From Molossus alvarezi (taxonomy: Eukaryota > Chordata > Mammalia > Chiroptera > Molossidae), in assembly GCA_037176705.1 (NCBI GenBank), contig CM073885.1:165716290-165780289 (forward strand): DNA of 64,000 bases. Direction: 5' to 3'. Shown piece after piece: positions 12,070-23,215 of this stretch. Position numbers and translations under genes: made by a program. Numbering within the stretch: the stretch's first letter is position 1; each line of letters opens with the position of its first letter. The notes beneath the pieces are model-generated. The model saw only the letters and a program-made list of their open reading frames with translations, was not told where the DNA came from and searched no databases.

Positions 12070-12700
12070 TAGTTCACATATCATAAAATTAATCAATTCA
12101 TTGGTTTTTAGTATATTCATGTGTTTGTGCTACTGTCACCACTATCTAATTTCAGAACATTTATCACCCCCAAATAAGCCCTGTATTCTTTAGCATTTTC
12201 TCCCATTCCCTCTTCTCAGCCCCAGAAATCACTGATTTACTTCATATCAGTATGGTCTTACCTATCCTAGACATTTCATATAAATGGAATCATACAGTAA
12301 TGTAGTTAAATGATATAGTATGTGGTTTTTGTGACCAGCTTCTCACTTAGTATAATGTTTTCAAGGTTTATCCATGTTGTAGTGTGTATCAGTATTTCAT
12401 TCTTTTTTTTCTTCATTTTATTTATTGTGGCAAAATACAAGTAACTTGAAATTTACTATTTTAACCATTTTTAAGTGTACAGTTCAGTGGCATTTAGTAC
12501 ATTTACCGTGTTGTTCAACCATCACCACTATCCATCTCCAAAACTTTTTCATTATCCCGAACAGAAACTCTATGCATTAATAAGAACTCTTCACCACCCC
12601 CGCCCCCCCAGCCATTGATGACTTATCTCTCTATGTATTTGCCTGTTTTAGGTACTTCACATAAGTGGAGTCATACAACATTTATCCTTTTATGTTTGGT
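12070..12700 (-). mobile_element. Two old L1 3' fragments in tandem
   Basis: TAAATGGAATCATACAGTAA and TTTATCCATGTTGTAGTGTG in the first; from about 12403 a second 3' end (AAGTGTACAGTTCAGTGGCA, CAACCATCACCACTATCCAT). Confidence 0.75.
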
Positions 12701-13404
12701 TCTTGAACACATAGATCTCACTTTTTGCCCAGCCATGTGGTGTTTTTCACCTATGCATACCTGGCTTTTCTCAAAACAGCCCGAATGGACACCTATGTTG
12801 ATATAAGCCTTTCGAATTCTGATTTCTGTCCTCTCAACTCTGTGAAATCATTGTTCTCTTCTTGGGATCACCTTTTCTGCACTGAGATCCAGAAACTCTT
12901 TTTAGGCAGAAAGCTTGTATTGATATATCTGGAAAATGCATCTAAGGTAGAAGTTTAGGCAAAGGTCTGGCTTATCTAATTTATATTCCTCCTTAGAGAT
13001 CATCGTTATACACTGCCTGTGGTCTTGCATACTAAACATTTACTTCAATGTATATTTTACATACATTTTTCTAGTTTTGTAGTTGTTTATAGAAGGAATA
13101 TAAGTCTAGTTTCATGACTGGGAGTGGAAGTCTTGGTCTACCATTTTATTTCAAAATATTTTTCACCCAGGATGAGCCTAAAGTGCCTAATTTATGATTG
13201 TGAAGGAAGAGAGTCTCTTAAGCTTGTTCAAAAAATTTAAAGGAACTTGTCAGTGTATAGTTTTTCAATTGTGTCATTAATAAAAATTAAACTTCTTTAC
13301 CATATTTTCCCTTTTGTATAGTACTCTATTGTCTATTATAGCTAAGGGGGTTGGCAAACGCTGGATATACTACTAATTGAATTGTTACATTTCTCATTTT
13401 TTAG

Positions 13405-13480
13405 ACCTAAAGATTGTCTTCGGTCTATTATGAGGAGAGTGAACCATAAAGATCCTCATGTTGCTATGCAAGCTCTGACT
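13405..13480 (+). CDS. STAM: STAM exon 3 (VHS domain)
   Basis: 76 bp. It starts with the third base of a split Gly codon and then encodes 25 residues from [11 protein letters not shown] to HVAMQALT, the middle of the VHS superhelix. The acceptor is a T-rich tract ending in TTTTTTAG and the donor is ACT|GTGAGTG. Residues are numbered from 43 on the human scale. The VHS domain contributes ubiquitin binding and endosomal targeting. Confidence 0.97.
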
Positions 13481-13561
13481 GTGAGTGATTTGATTTTAGG
13501 TTCTACCTCAAAATTACCTACTGAAACTGAGCCCTTTTAACTTTGGAATTTATTCTTTTAG

Positions 13562-13657
13562 CTTCTAGGAGCATGTGTATCAAACTGTGGCAAAATTTTT
13601 CATTTAGAAGTATGTTCAAGAGATTTTGCTAGTGAAGTAAGCAACGTATTAAACAAG
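13562..13657 (+). CDS. STAM: STAM exon 4 (VHS domain)
   Basis: 96 bp, phase 0 at both ends, 32 codons (about residues 68-99) beginning [11 protein letters not shown] and ending SNVLNK. The acceptor is TCTTTTAG and the donor AAG|GTAAGG. Intron 3 upstream is only 81 bp (13481-13561), so exons 3 and 4 are likely recognised across the intron as a pair. Confidence 0.97.
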
Positions 13658-14119
13658 GTAAGGAGCATTATTCCCAGAAATGAATTAAGACAGTGATTTT
13701 TCTTTATGTATTTTGTTAATTCCTCACATTTAAATCACAAAGGACTAGTCTGTGCTTTTTAAAAAAACAACTCTAGGTTATGTCTATCCAATATATAAGT
13801 AAATGTTACATTTTGCTGAAGAGTACAAATTTATAACTTCGAAAGTTGGTTTTTTAAAGCCAGATTAGAGTATATTTAACCTATTTCCTTTGTCATTTCT
13901 TTCATCTGATAAGTAAATATGTGTATTTCTCTAATTAAATAATACCAGTTGATTTTAGGCACAGTTTTTGTAACCATTTTTGTAGCCACAGAATTATTTT
14001 CCCAATGTAAAAGTGTTCAGAAATACTGTCAAAATTTGGCACTGTTGAGTTTCATATTGATACGAATAAGGCTATCATAGGATTTTAGTACACTGAATGT
14101 AGAATAAAGATTTCAAATC

Positions 14120-14364
14120 TGCCCTGGCCAGTTTGTGTCAGCGGTTAGAGTGTCGGCCTGTGGTCCGGAGAGACCTGGGTTCGGTTCCCGCTAAGGGCAC
14201 GTACTTCGGTTGCAGTTTGTCCCCGGCCCTGGTTGGTCATGCGGGTGGCAGCCACTTGATGTGTCCCTTCACATCGATGTTTTTCTCTCTCTCCCTTCCT
14301 CTCTCTCCCTCCCACTCTGTACCAAAAAAATGGAAAAATATCCTCGGGTGAGGATAAAAAAAAA
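14120..14364 (+). repeat. VES SINE, full length
   Basis: Perfect 14-bp flanking duplication AAAGATTTCAAATC (14106-14119 and 14365-14378). The tail hairpin is intact. Confidence 0.96.
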
Positions 14365-14579
14365 AAAGATTTCAAATCCTGCTATTTAAGGACTTAAAAA
14401 AATTTAAGTTACTAAGTAATATATGAGTTTTCCCAGTAAAAATCTGTGCATTCTAAAGGTAATTATTTCTGGCTATTTTTCCGGGGCGGGGGGGTGTGTG
14501 TGAGGGCAGTATTATATATCAAGAAAAAAATTTTAAGTGTTAAAAGGGAAAGTGCTTTTTTTTTTTTAGAAAAATTAGT

Positions 14580-14750
14580 ATTTTCTTCCTTCTTCCCTTC
14601 CTTCCTTCCTTCCTTCCTTCCTTCCTTCCTTCCTTCCTTCCTTCCTTCCTTCCTTCCTTCCTTTCCCTTCTTTCCCCTTCTTTCCTTCCTTCCTTCCTTC
14701 TTCCCTTCCTTCTTTCCTTTCCTTCTTTTTTCTTTCCTTCCTTTCTTCCT
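14580..14750. repeat. (CTTC)n polypyrimidine tract
   Basis: About 170 nt of almost pure pyrimidines, CCTT/TTCC units, regular at 14597-14663 and degenerate after that. Confidence 0.98.
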
Positions 14751-14929
14751 AAAAAACAATACTAATAATAATAAAAAGAAAAATGAGCATTTTCAGGTTT
14801 TTGTAGAAAACAGTAAAAAATGAGATAAGAATTTAAAATTCTGTATTTCTCAAACATAATTACGTGATATGTTTTCCCGTTCTGCTTTATTAAATTATAT
14901 TGAGATACTATCTACTAATTAACCTTTTT

Positions 14930-15208
14930 TTTTTCTTTTTTAATCCTAACCTGAGGAGGATATGTTTTTATTGATTTTTAGAGAGAGGGAGCGGGGATGG
15001 AGAGATTGAGTGAGGGAGGGAGAGAGGGAAAGAGAAAGAAAGAAAGAAACATCAATGTGAGAGAGAAAGATCAGTCGGTTGCTTCCTGTGCATGCCCTGA
15101 CTGGGGGTTGAACCGCAGCCTAGCTGTGTGCCCTGACCTGGGCATCAAACGTGAACTCTTTTGGTATAAGAAACAACGCTCCAACTAACTGAACCACCCG
15201 GTGAGGGC
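14930..15208 (-). repeat. Diverged VES-related SINE
   Basis: Tail complement ATCCTAACCTGAGGAG, a purine-rich body with a GAAA run, and a decayed head complement ACCACCCGGTGAGGGC. Confidence 0.75.
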
Positions 15209-15294
15209 AACAATTTTTTTTAATGTCCTAAATATCTAACAAAATACACCATTGTTTATGAAGAGACTGTAATATTTTCTTTAATTTAATTGAA

Positions 15295-15425
15295 GGTGGG
15301 GGGAGAAGATAGATTGAGCAAAAAAGAGAACTCATGGACATGGAAAACAGTATGGTAATCATGAGTGGGGGAAGTGGAAGAGGCATAGAGGGAATAAATG
15401 GTGATAAAAAAAAATAAAATAATAA
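15295..15425 (+). mobile_element. L1 3'-UTR fragment
   Basis: CTCATGGACATGGAAAACAG, GTGGGGGAAGTGGAAGAGGC and GGGAATAAATGGTGAT are the sense wording of L1 3' UTR sequence. Confidence 0.55.
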
Positions 15426-16293
15426 CTAAACAAACAAGTTAGAGAGACAAAGGACAGTCCCTTGGAGCTTAGAAGTACAGAAGGTAAAGGTGAGGCGCCT
15501 CAAGGGAGCAGGAGGGGAAAGGCCATGGGGTGGGCATGCTTCTGGGAGGGAGGGCCCCAAATGTTTTAGAATAAACATACTGGTTTTATACTTCAGGTGA
15601 GGTGTTTTTTGAAGGAATAAAGTTTCCAGAGGTATGAAGTTTCCAGAGGTATGCCATGCAGTGGACCTCAAATCAGACCTTAAATAATTAAGTAATTTGG
15701 AATAAACACATAAAATGCACATTAAAATTTAGGAATTAGGAATAAAGGACTTGTACCCCTAACTTATTTTTATAATATTGGTCCACAAAAACAAGACAAA
15801 CTGCTTTCTTTATCTTCCTGATGTTCAAAGCTTTATTAGTTGCAAAATACTCTGAAAAGTTCTGTCTTTCTGACCTCCAAAATAAATTGTTACCTATTTC
15901 ATGTGTTCACATTTGATGTGAGGTATTTATGAAGGTATCTTCTCTTAATTTTTTGTAGTACAAAAATAAAATTAGTTTATTTTTAATAATTAACTATAGT
16001 TTCTTATGTATCGCCTATAGCTAAGGGTAATTAATGATTTAAAAAGAGTTCTACAGCACTTCATAATTTTTATATTTAAGCTATTTATATTAAATCATTG
16101 GCCAGGAAGTCAGTACTTTTTTAATTAATTTTTTGGTATGAAAAAACTTTAATGAAAACATTAATTATATGGAAATTAAATAACAAAACCATTTAAAATT
16201 ATTTACAATTCAAACAGATTTTTATTTACTGATATTTCTCTATCAACAGATTATTTCCAGATAAAATTGTATAATTTTTTTCTCTATTTTTAG

Positions 16294-16440
16294 GGTCATC
16301 CTAAAGTGTGTGAAAAATTAAAGGCCCTAATGGTTGAATGGACAGATGAATTTAAGAATGATCCACAGCTTAGTCTAATATCGGCAATGATTAAGAACCT
16401 TAAGGAACAAGGAGTTACGTTTCCAGCAATTGGCTCTCAG
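16294..16440 (+). CDS. STAM: STAM exon 5 (end of VHS domain)
   Basis: 147 bp, 49 codons in phase 0 (about residues 100-148), from [10 protein letters not shown] to PAIGSQ. It contains [12 protein letters not shown], typical of the last VHS helices. The acceptor follows a T-rich tract and the donor is CAG|GTAATT, weaker than consensus at +5. Confidence 0.97.
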
Positions 16441-16548
16441 GTAATTTTGTAAAGTTGTGTGTGTGCTACTGTTTATTTTTCTAAAGTAGCCATGTTTATT
16501 TGAAAAAAGTTTCCCCTCTAAACCCAGGTAGGTTTTGAAGGAATTTTT

Positions 16549-16802
16549 TTTTTTTTTTTTTTTATCCTCACCCGAGGGCATTTTTCCATCTTTTGTACAG
16601 ATAGAGTGCGAGGGAGAGAGAGGAAGGGAGAGAAAGAGAGAAACATCGACGTGAAGGGACACATCGAGCGGCTGCCACCCGCACGACCAACCAGGGCCGG
16701 GGACAAACTGCGACCGAAGTACGTGCCCCCAGCGGGAACCGAACCCGGGCCTCTCCGGACCGCAGGCCGACGCTCTAACCGCTGAGCCAAACTGGCCAGG
16801 GC
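16549..16802 (-). repeat. VES SINE, full length
   Basis: Perfect 14-bp duplication TTGAAGGAATTTTT (16535-16548 and 16803-16816). CpG sites are largely undecayed, so this is one of the youngest copies here. It lies about 110 bp downstream of exon 5. Confidence 0.97.
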
Positions 16803-17067
16803 TTGAAGGAATTTTTGTTAATAATTGTGAGTGGGGAAAAGATTTAGAGGTGCCATAAAAACAATCTTGCATTTAGAGGTGCCATAAAAATATAGTAGAA
16901 TATTAATGTGTTCCAACTTCTACTTTTCCACTGTTTCTTCTTTTTTACAAATGAATTTGCTTTAACATTTTGCAGTTTAAATTTTTTTTAATTTAGTTAT
17001 TATAATATAGACAACATTTATTATATCAAGTAACACAATCTCGTTGAATACTCTTTATGCTTTAAAG

Positions 17068-17283
17068 CAGCAATTCTCAACCTGTGGGTCACGACCCCTT
17101 TAGGGGTTGAACAACCTTTTCACAGGGGTCACCTAAGACAATCGGAAAACACATGTTTCTGATGGTCTTAGGAACCGAGATACCGCTCCTCTATACGTCT
17201 CCAGACGGGTCCACCCACATGCCCATATACAACATGAAGAACTGGATTAAGGGTTGCTGCATTAGAAAGGTTGAGAACCACTG
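17068..17283 (+). mobile_element. SPIN-type nonautonomous hAT transposon
   Basis: 216 bp with inverted ends: left CAGCAATTCTCAACCTGTGG and right complement CAGTGGTTCTCAACCT. The interior contains the known SPIN MITE wording, GGGTCACGACCCC, CACAGGGGTCACCTAAGACA and CCGATGGTC-like text. No clear 8-bp duplication survives. SPIN is a hAT family known for horizontal transfer into several tetrapods including bats. Confidence 0.9.
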
Positions 17284-17298
17284 CAAGAATGACAGCTC

Positions 17299-17492
17299 GG
17301 CCCTGGCCAGTTTGGCTCAGTGGTAGAGCATTGGCCCGTGGACCAATGAGTCGGTTGCAGTTTGTCCCCGGCCCTGTCGTGCGGGAGGCAGCCAGTCGAT
17401 GTGTCCCTCTCATGTCAATGTTTCTCTCTCTCTCTCTCTCTCTCTCCCTCCCACTCTATCTGAAGATAAATAGAAAAATATCCTGGGGTGAA
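17299..17492 (+). repeat. Internally deleted VES SINE abutting SPIN
   Basis: Lacks the segment between the head and GGTTGCAGTTTG. The near-perfect duplication AAGAATGACARCTC begins right after the SPIN end, so the SINE landed at the SPIN border. Confidence 0.92.
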
Positions 17493-17783
17493 AAGAATGA
17501 CAACTCAAAAATCAGGATAAAAATTTTAAAATGTAAGGATGAGTTTAGAGGTCTTTTGATTATGAAATTAATGAATACCTGTATTAAAAGTGGGAAGGAG
17601 ATATAAGGGTCAGTGGGAAGAGAAACACATGAAATATCACTTCCCTTAATAAAAACTTCAGTGCCTTCATCTTTTTCCTTTATCCTAATAAATATGATTG
17701 ACTAAAAGGCTTAACTTTCCTTTAAAAGAAAAATTATATAATGAGACCAATCTCTAATTTATGTCATATAAAAAATTAAAGGA

Positions 17784-18003
17784 ACCTGGCTAGGTGGCTC
17801 ACTCAGTTGATAGGAGTATTGTCCTTACACCAGAAAGGTTGCAGGTTTGATTTCCAGTCAGGGCACACACCTAGGGTTTTGGGTTCAATACCTGGTCAGA
17901 GTACGTAGAGGAGGCAACTGATTGATCTTTCTCTCTCACACTGATGTTTTTCTCTCTCAAATCAGTAAACATGTCCTTGAGTGAGGATTAAAAAAATAAA
18001 AAG
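17784..18003 (+). repeat. Old VES-related SINE
   Basis: Head CCTGGCTAGGTGGCTCA and tail GAGTGAGGATTAAAA. Many substitutions; no clear flanking duplication. Confidence 0.8.
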
Positions 18004-18580
18004 AACAGGTTTCTCTTTTATTCTTTTTCTATTCTGAGTAACCATTCTTTAGGATGCACAACTAATGAAGCAGGTTTAAAATGTATGGATTGAGGTAAAA
18101 TATGAGTGGTATAAAAGCGTGAGCAGAAAACTCAGCTGTGGAGGACTCAAGTTCAGGGTTTTGACCACTTCAGGGAATCATGAAGTGATTCATCCAGACT
18201 TATCTAGACTTTCTTCCCAAGGCACTTCTAGAAGGTTTATCTGTGTGCTTTTGAACTGTAAAAAAACCAGAAATATACTTGGGAGAGGAAGGAAAAAAGG
18301 ATATTTTTCTTCTAACTTGAAAAAAATTTGGCTTCTGAATAATTTTATAATGATTATCTTTTAGAAGTGTTCATTCATGATAGCTGGCTTTTACTCCTCT
18401 CAGAATAATTTCTAAAATCTGTATAATTAAGGAATAATTGTATACAGAATAATCCAAGAGTCTTACAAGTTTCTTGACAATAGAAGCAATGTTTAATTAT
18501 CAAAGTAGATTCTTTGGAGAACCAAAAAGTGTAGATACTTAGTGGAATTGCAGTTTCCGTACCTCAAGAACCTATTCTAG

Positions 18581-18737
18581 AGCTAGTTTCTCAAAATGAC
18601 TATCATCGTCATCACAACCTGGAACCTTATTAGAAATGCAGCATCTCAATTGTCACTCCAGACCCATGGATTTATTACATCATTTTAACAAGGTCCCCGG
18701 ATGATTCTGTATGCACACTGAAGTCTGAGGAGCACTG
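18581..18737 (-). mobile_element. MER5A-like hAT-Charlie MITE
   Basis: Contains TTAGAAATGCAGCATCTCA, TTTTAACAAGGTCCCCGG and the end complement AAGTCTGAGGAGCACTG. Confidence 0.75.
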
Positions 18738-18859
18738 TTTTAGAGTACATCTTTCAATGCAAGTGAAAACTGCATATCTATCCACAAAGGGACTTGTTTC
18801 TGTAAGAGAAGGAAGAATTAACATTGTTTGCTTAACCTAGAATCTCAATTGTGAGAACA

Positions 18860-19035
18860 ACTTTAGGATTCTCTAATCTAATCCCCTCATTTTACAGATG
18901 AGGAAACAGACCCAGAATGGTTAAGTGACTTGCCCAGGGCCACTTGGGCAAAAATAGTTGACAAACCTGGAAGTAGAATACAGGCCTCCTGACTTTCAGT
19001 CCAGTGTTCTTTCCACTACATGATCCTGCCTTCTG
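18860..19035 (-). repeat. MIR
   Basis: CATTTTACAGATGAGGAAAC, GTTAAGTGACTTGCCCAGGG and CCAGTGTTCTTTCCACTACA: a well-kept antisense MIR. Confidence 0.85.
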
Positions 19036-20159
19036 TTTGACATAGAGGTTAGTGGATATGTGTCTGTCCGGACTAGGCTTCAGAGGACAGGAAGTGGAGT
19101 GAACACTGGCAAGAGCATTTGTTTATTGATTGGTATAAAAGTTAGGTTACTCTCCTGTTCAAAAGATTCAGGACATAGATCAGCAACAGTCAAGAGTTAC
19201 TTTTCTTTTTTTCATCTAGATTTTATAAAATATGTGAAAGCTAATTTTGTTATAGTTGCTATCATTTAACCACAAAAATATATAAAATACATATAAAGTA
19301 AAATATGATAAGGTAGAATGGTGATTTTTTTTTTATAGTGGTTTCTGAAAATGTATCATTGAAAACCCTGTTTGTAAAGAACCTCATGTTTAACAAAAAA
19401 ATGTATCATCTAGGGTCAACTATAGAAGTCCCTATAGATTTTGAAGTCACTTAATTTATTTAAGTCATCACATTTAGGCAGACTAGATCTTTGTTAGAAT
19501 ACTTAACAAGTCTTTGAAAATATAAGGATTTTTAAAGTTTATTTTTATCCAAGAACAGAAGAAAATAATATAAAAATATTAAGAAAAGTCATACTTTAGT
19601 CACCTATTTTTATACTGTTGTGATTTTTTTTTAGTACTAACTTGATATAGAGATAAAAGTAATGCTACACTGCTACTGTATTTGGCTAGTTAATAAGACA
19701 AGTGTTATTGCTACACTGAGAACCTGATGATAGAAAGGAACTTTGAAAAGTGTGCAGTTCAGGAATGCAGGGCTTAATGCAGCTTGTTCTGCACGTCTCT
19801 TCAAGACCAATAGAGATTTCTTCATAGACCACAAAAGATCAATATGTCTGTTTTGAAATTCACCAAATTAAGAAAAAAAATTATGTATTATAGGAAAGGT
19901 TGTCTCTGACCAAGCGTATCTTCAATTTTCCAAGTTGTATAATGATTACAAGATTCCAACAAGAGATGGATCAGTATAGAAGGTACTTGAAGTTTTATGC
20001 AGTGAGTTATAAAAAGCTTTTTTGTAATCAGCTTTTCTAAAAATAAATGCTTTGTGCATTTGTTTGGCATTATAAAATATACTAAGTGAAGAATATAGAA
20101 CTATTTTACTATAATATTCTGCCTTTCATTCACTCAATCATTTTAAAATTAGAATTTCA

Positions 20160-20424
20160 GCCCTGGCCGGTTTGGCTCAGCGGTTAGAGCGGCGGCCTGC
20201 GGTCTGGAGAGACCCGGGTTCGGTTCCCGCTAAGGGCACGTACTTCGGTTGCAGTTTGTCCCCGGCCCTGGTTGGTCGTGCGGGTGGCGGCCACTCGATG
20301 TGTCCCTTCACGTCGATGTTTCTATCCGTCTCTCCCTTCCTCTCTCTCCCTCCCACTCTATCTGTACAAAAAATGGAAAAATATCCTCGGGTGAGGATAA
20401 AAAATAAAAAAATAAAAAATAAAT
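20160..20424 (+). repeat. VES SINE, full length, perfect target duplication
   Basis: AAAATTAGAATTTCA flanks both sides (20145-20159 and 20425-20439). The head and tail match the window consensus closely, with an A/AATA-rich tail. Confidence 0.97.
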
Positions 20425-20714
20425 AAAATTAGAATTTCATTTGTATTGGTTTCTCTGGGAATTATAATATACATTTGTAACTTTTAAAAATCTATTTTAA
20501 GTAAATATTGTATTATGTAAAATGTAGAAACCTTCCAACAGTATAGGTTTTACCTATTCCCCACTTCAGCATCTTTTTTGCTATAGTCATCTTTGTATGA
20601 CATATATTCTTTTACATGCATTATAAATCTCAGGAGATAGTGTTATACTTTCTGTTTTAAACACTGAATAGCCCCATTTTATCTAATTTTAGAAGCCACA
20701 GGTGTTATTTAATC

Positions 20715-20890
20715 CTCTTAATATCCTGTAGTGTATAAGTGCTGTTATTGTCCTCATTTTGTAGATGAGAGACTTGAAGCACAAAGAGGTCAATGTATGG
20801 AAGGCCCTACATTAGAAGGTGGTGAATCTGGCATTGGATCCTATGTTTGCCTGACTCTACAACCTGCATTTTTAACTACTCATATCATAG
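20715..20890 (-). repeat. MIR fragment
   Basis: CTCATTTTGTAGATGAGAGA and GTGAATCTGGCATTGGATCC. Confidence 0.65.
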
Positions 20891-21097
20891 CACCTTGTTT
20901 GAAAGTGTTATCAGAGGAACACAGAGGAGGAAATGCTTAATTAAGAGGCATTTCAGTGAGAAAGTGATATTTTAGCTCTTTCGCCACTGATGAGTTAGTT
21001 GAAACTCAACAGGGAAAAATGTGGATGGAGTAAAAGGAGCCAGAGGGGAGGACATTATAAGGAGAAGCAAATGTGTGTCAGAGATGTAAAGTACCAG

Positions 21098-21146
21098 TAT
21101 GTATGTATGTGTGTGTGTATGTGTGTGTGTGTGTGTGTGTGTGTAT
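21098..21146. repeat. (TG)n microsatellite
   Basis: GTAT units grade into (TG)12 or so. Confidence 0.97.
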
Positions 21147-21916
21147 TATATACTTGTAATATGTCTATATATATGCTAGCAGTTTCTGGTAAATGATATA
21201 TGGTTGAAAATAAGACTGGTAAGACAGGCTGGAGTCTGATTTACCTTGATTGCCATGGAAAAACTAAGAGGCCATTGAGGCTTAGCAGCTATAATTCCAT
21301 AAGTGTGAATCAATGTGTATATTTATTTACTTGTATACTATCATATTTACAAAATATATTTAAAATAGATAGTAATATATTTCCATAATTAACTACCTGT
21401 ATTTTGGTTTACCATATAGTATAATATTATGAGCTTTTATATTGTTATATATAAATCTGGCTCCTTAAAGATAACATTCTGACTTTTGAGCTGGAAGCAA
21501 GCAATAAAGTATAAATCTTAAGTATACATTAAAATTGTTGTTAAAGCTGTCTGTTTTAAAAATAGTCATCTTCCTTCCTCTCTCAACCCCTTTTAAACTG
21601 GTTATATAATTTTTCTAAAAATTTTTAAATCTGTAGTTTTTCTTATTTGGTTTTCATACTGTCTGCTTTTAGTCCAGCCTCTTTACACAGATCTGCCACA
21701 GTGTCATTAGGCTATTGGCTCTAAGTATCCAATTGCTCTCAGTTTGTTTTCTCCAATTCTGACTCTTCCCTTCTTAGGTTGCTCCAGTTGGATTTCTTTA
21801 TTCTTCAGAAGTTTGTTTTAGATTGACAAGAAGGATCTTGCACCTTTGTAGATGAGATGGGGTAGGAATATTTGAAATCAACTCTCACATACTGTGTTTC
21901 TTTTTGTGTGTGTTAG

Positions 21917-22007
21917 GCTGCAGAACAAGCAAAGGCAAGCCCAGCTCTAGTAGCCAAGGATCCTGGTACTGTGGCTAACAAAAAAGAAGAGGAAGATTTA
22001 GCAAAAG
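21917..22007 (+). CDS. STAM: STAM exon 6 (linker and acidic half of UIM)
   Basis: 91 bp, 30 codons plus one base (about residues 149-178), starting AAEQAKASPALV and ending with KKEEEDLAK. The acidic run is the N-terminal half of the ubiquitin-interacting motif. The Ala codon at the centre of the motif is split between this exon and the next (G|CC). The donor is G|GTATGT. Readthrough past the donor would continue in frame for many codons, so intron retention would give a different tail rather than an immediate stop. Confidence 0.97.
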
Positions 22008-22179
22008 GTATGTTTTTAAGCCCTGATGATGGCGAGAAGATGGGTCACTTACTTAATTTTTTTTATCCTGAGATATTTTTTTTAAAAAAAGAAAGAAATA
22101 GAACTTTACAGCTAAAGCTGAAATCTACTTTGTTTCCCTTAGTATCACTTCTTTCCTCTCATCTCCCAAGGAGAGTATC

Positions 22180-23215
22180 ATTTATGTCTTACCAGTCAAT
22201 ATTTTTACTACACAATTTACCCATAAATATCTATAAACAGTAGCAAATGCTTTTTGTGTCCAACAAAAATTTTTTCATAAATAGTATACTCTATACCATC
22301 TGTCTACAACTGTTTTTCTCATGCAATGCTTGTGATCTACTCAATGGTTAGACATATTTATTTGTTTAAACTACTGTATAATATTCCATTGCACTAAAAA
22401 ATACATACTATAATTTATCTTCCTACTGATGGACATATGAAGTATTGGCTCATGGGATAGGCATATCTTTAACTTTGCTAAATAGTTTTATTTCCTCTTC
22501 CATCAACAATGTTATTTTTTTTTTAATTTACTCCTCACCCGTGGATATTTTTCCATTGATTTTTAGTTAGAGTGGAAAGGAGAGAGAGAGACATCAATGT
22601 AAGAGACACACATTGAGAGAGACATCGATGTGAGAGACACACATTGATTGGATGCCTCCCATATAACCCCAAACAAGGTGGGGGATCAAAACTGCAACCC
22701 ACGTATGTGCCCTTGACCAGAATTGAACCTAAGACTCTTCGGTCTGTAACTGCTGAGCCAAACCAGCCAGGGCCTATTATTTTTAACCTCCTGACAACAT
22801 TTGGTATTTCTAGAGATTTAGTTTTACGAATCTGATAAGTTTGAAATGTCCCATTATTTTAAATTTTATTTCCTTTACTACTAGTGAGCTTGAGTCCTTT
22901 TTTGTGTGTTTATTGGCTCTTCTGATGGTCTCTCTTTTTCTATTGAGTCTCTTTTTTAAAAAAGAAAATAATGATATATAGAAAGCCTTTATTTTGGATG
23001 ATCTTTTGCCTGTTATACCTATAGTAGATACATACTCTTGATTTTTGGCTTATACTTTAAGTTTAATAATGGTGTATATAATCAAACAAGTTTTTGTTTT
23101 TCTATTATTTTTGTTTTTTATGTTTTAAGATATTTTTTCCTATTTTAAGATCCTTAAAGATATGTTCCTATATTTTCTTATGATAGTTTAAATCTTTTAT
23201 TTCTTTATCGATCTA
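22180..23215 (-). mobile_element. Old L1 fragment split by a SINE
   Basis: TATAATATTCCATTGCACTA and CCTACTGATGGACATATGA before the SINE; TTGAAATGTCCCATTATTTT after it. Confidence 0.6.
22513..22774 (-). repeat. VES-related SINE with internal duplication
   Basis: Sits in an old L1. The GA-rich body contains a 29-bp unit twice (22586-22614 and 22617-22645), differing at two bases. Confidence 0.9.

Larger units (their letters stand above)
1..13404 (+). other. STAM: STAM intron 2 (3' part), repeat-filled
   Basis: No coding exon was recognised. From left to right it holds SINEs, an L2-like stretch, an L1 with two SINE insertions (2.7-4.5 kb), an L1 3' end (5.3-6.1 kb), a mariner MITE, a MER20 copy, a 1.9-kb L1 fragment with a SINE inside (9.0-10.9 kb), and old L1 (12.1-12.7 kb). 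7350-8420 shows nothing recognisable. Confidence 0.8.
13658..16293 (+). other. STAM: STAM intron 4
   Basis: Contains one young SINE, a long CTTC-type polypyrimidine tract, one older SINE, an L1 3'-end fragment (15295-15425) and a 17-bp tandem duplication (15620-15653). 15725-16290 is AT-rich with nothing recognised. Confidence 0.85.
16441..21916 (+). other. STAM: STAM intron 5
   Basis: Holds a SINE, the SPIN element with a SINE abutting it, an older SINE, MER5A, MIR copies, another SINE with a perfect target duplication and a TG microsatellite. 19040-20140 and 21200-21900 show nothing recognisable. Confidence 0.85.

Noticed and set aside
14446..14823. Open frames rich in FLPS and GRKE
   Set aside because: Translations of the CTTC simple repeat on each strand.
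15620..15653. 17-bp perfect tandem duplication
   Set aside because: Simple local duplication in an intron; no sign of function.
16518..16790. Open frame starting MAQRLERRPAV on the minus strand, and near-identical frames at 1658, 3196, 14133, 20172, 29373 and 62480
   Set aside because: All are translations of VES SINE heads and bodies. The likeness among them is repeat identity, not a gene family.
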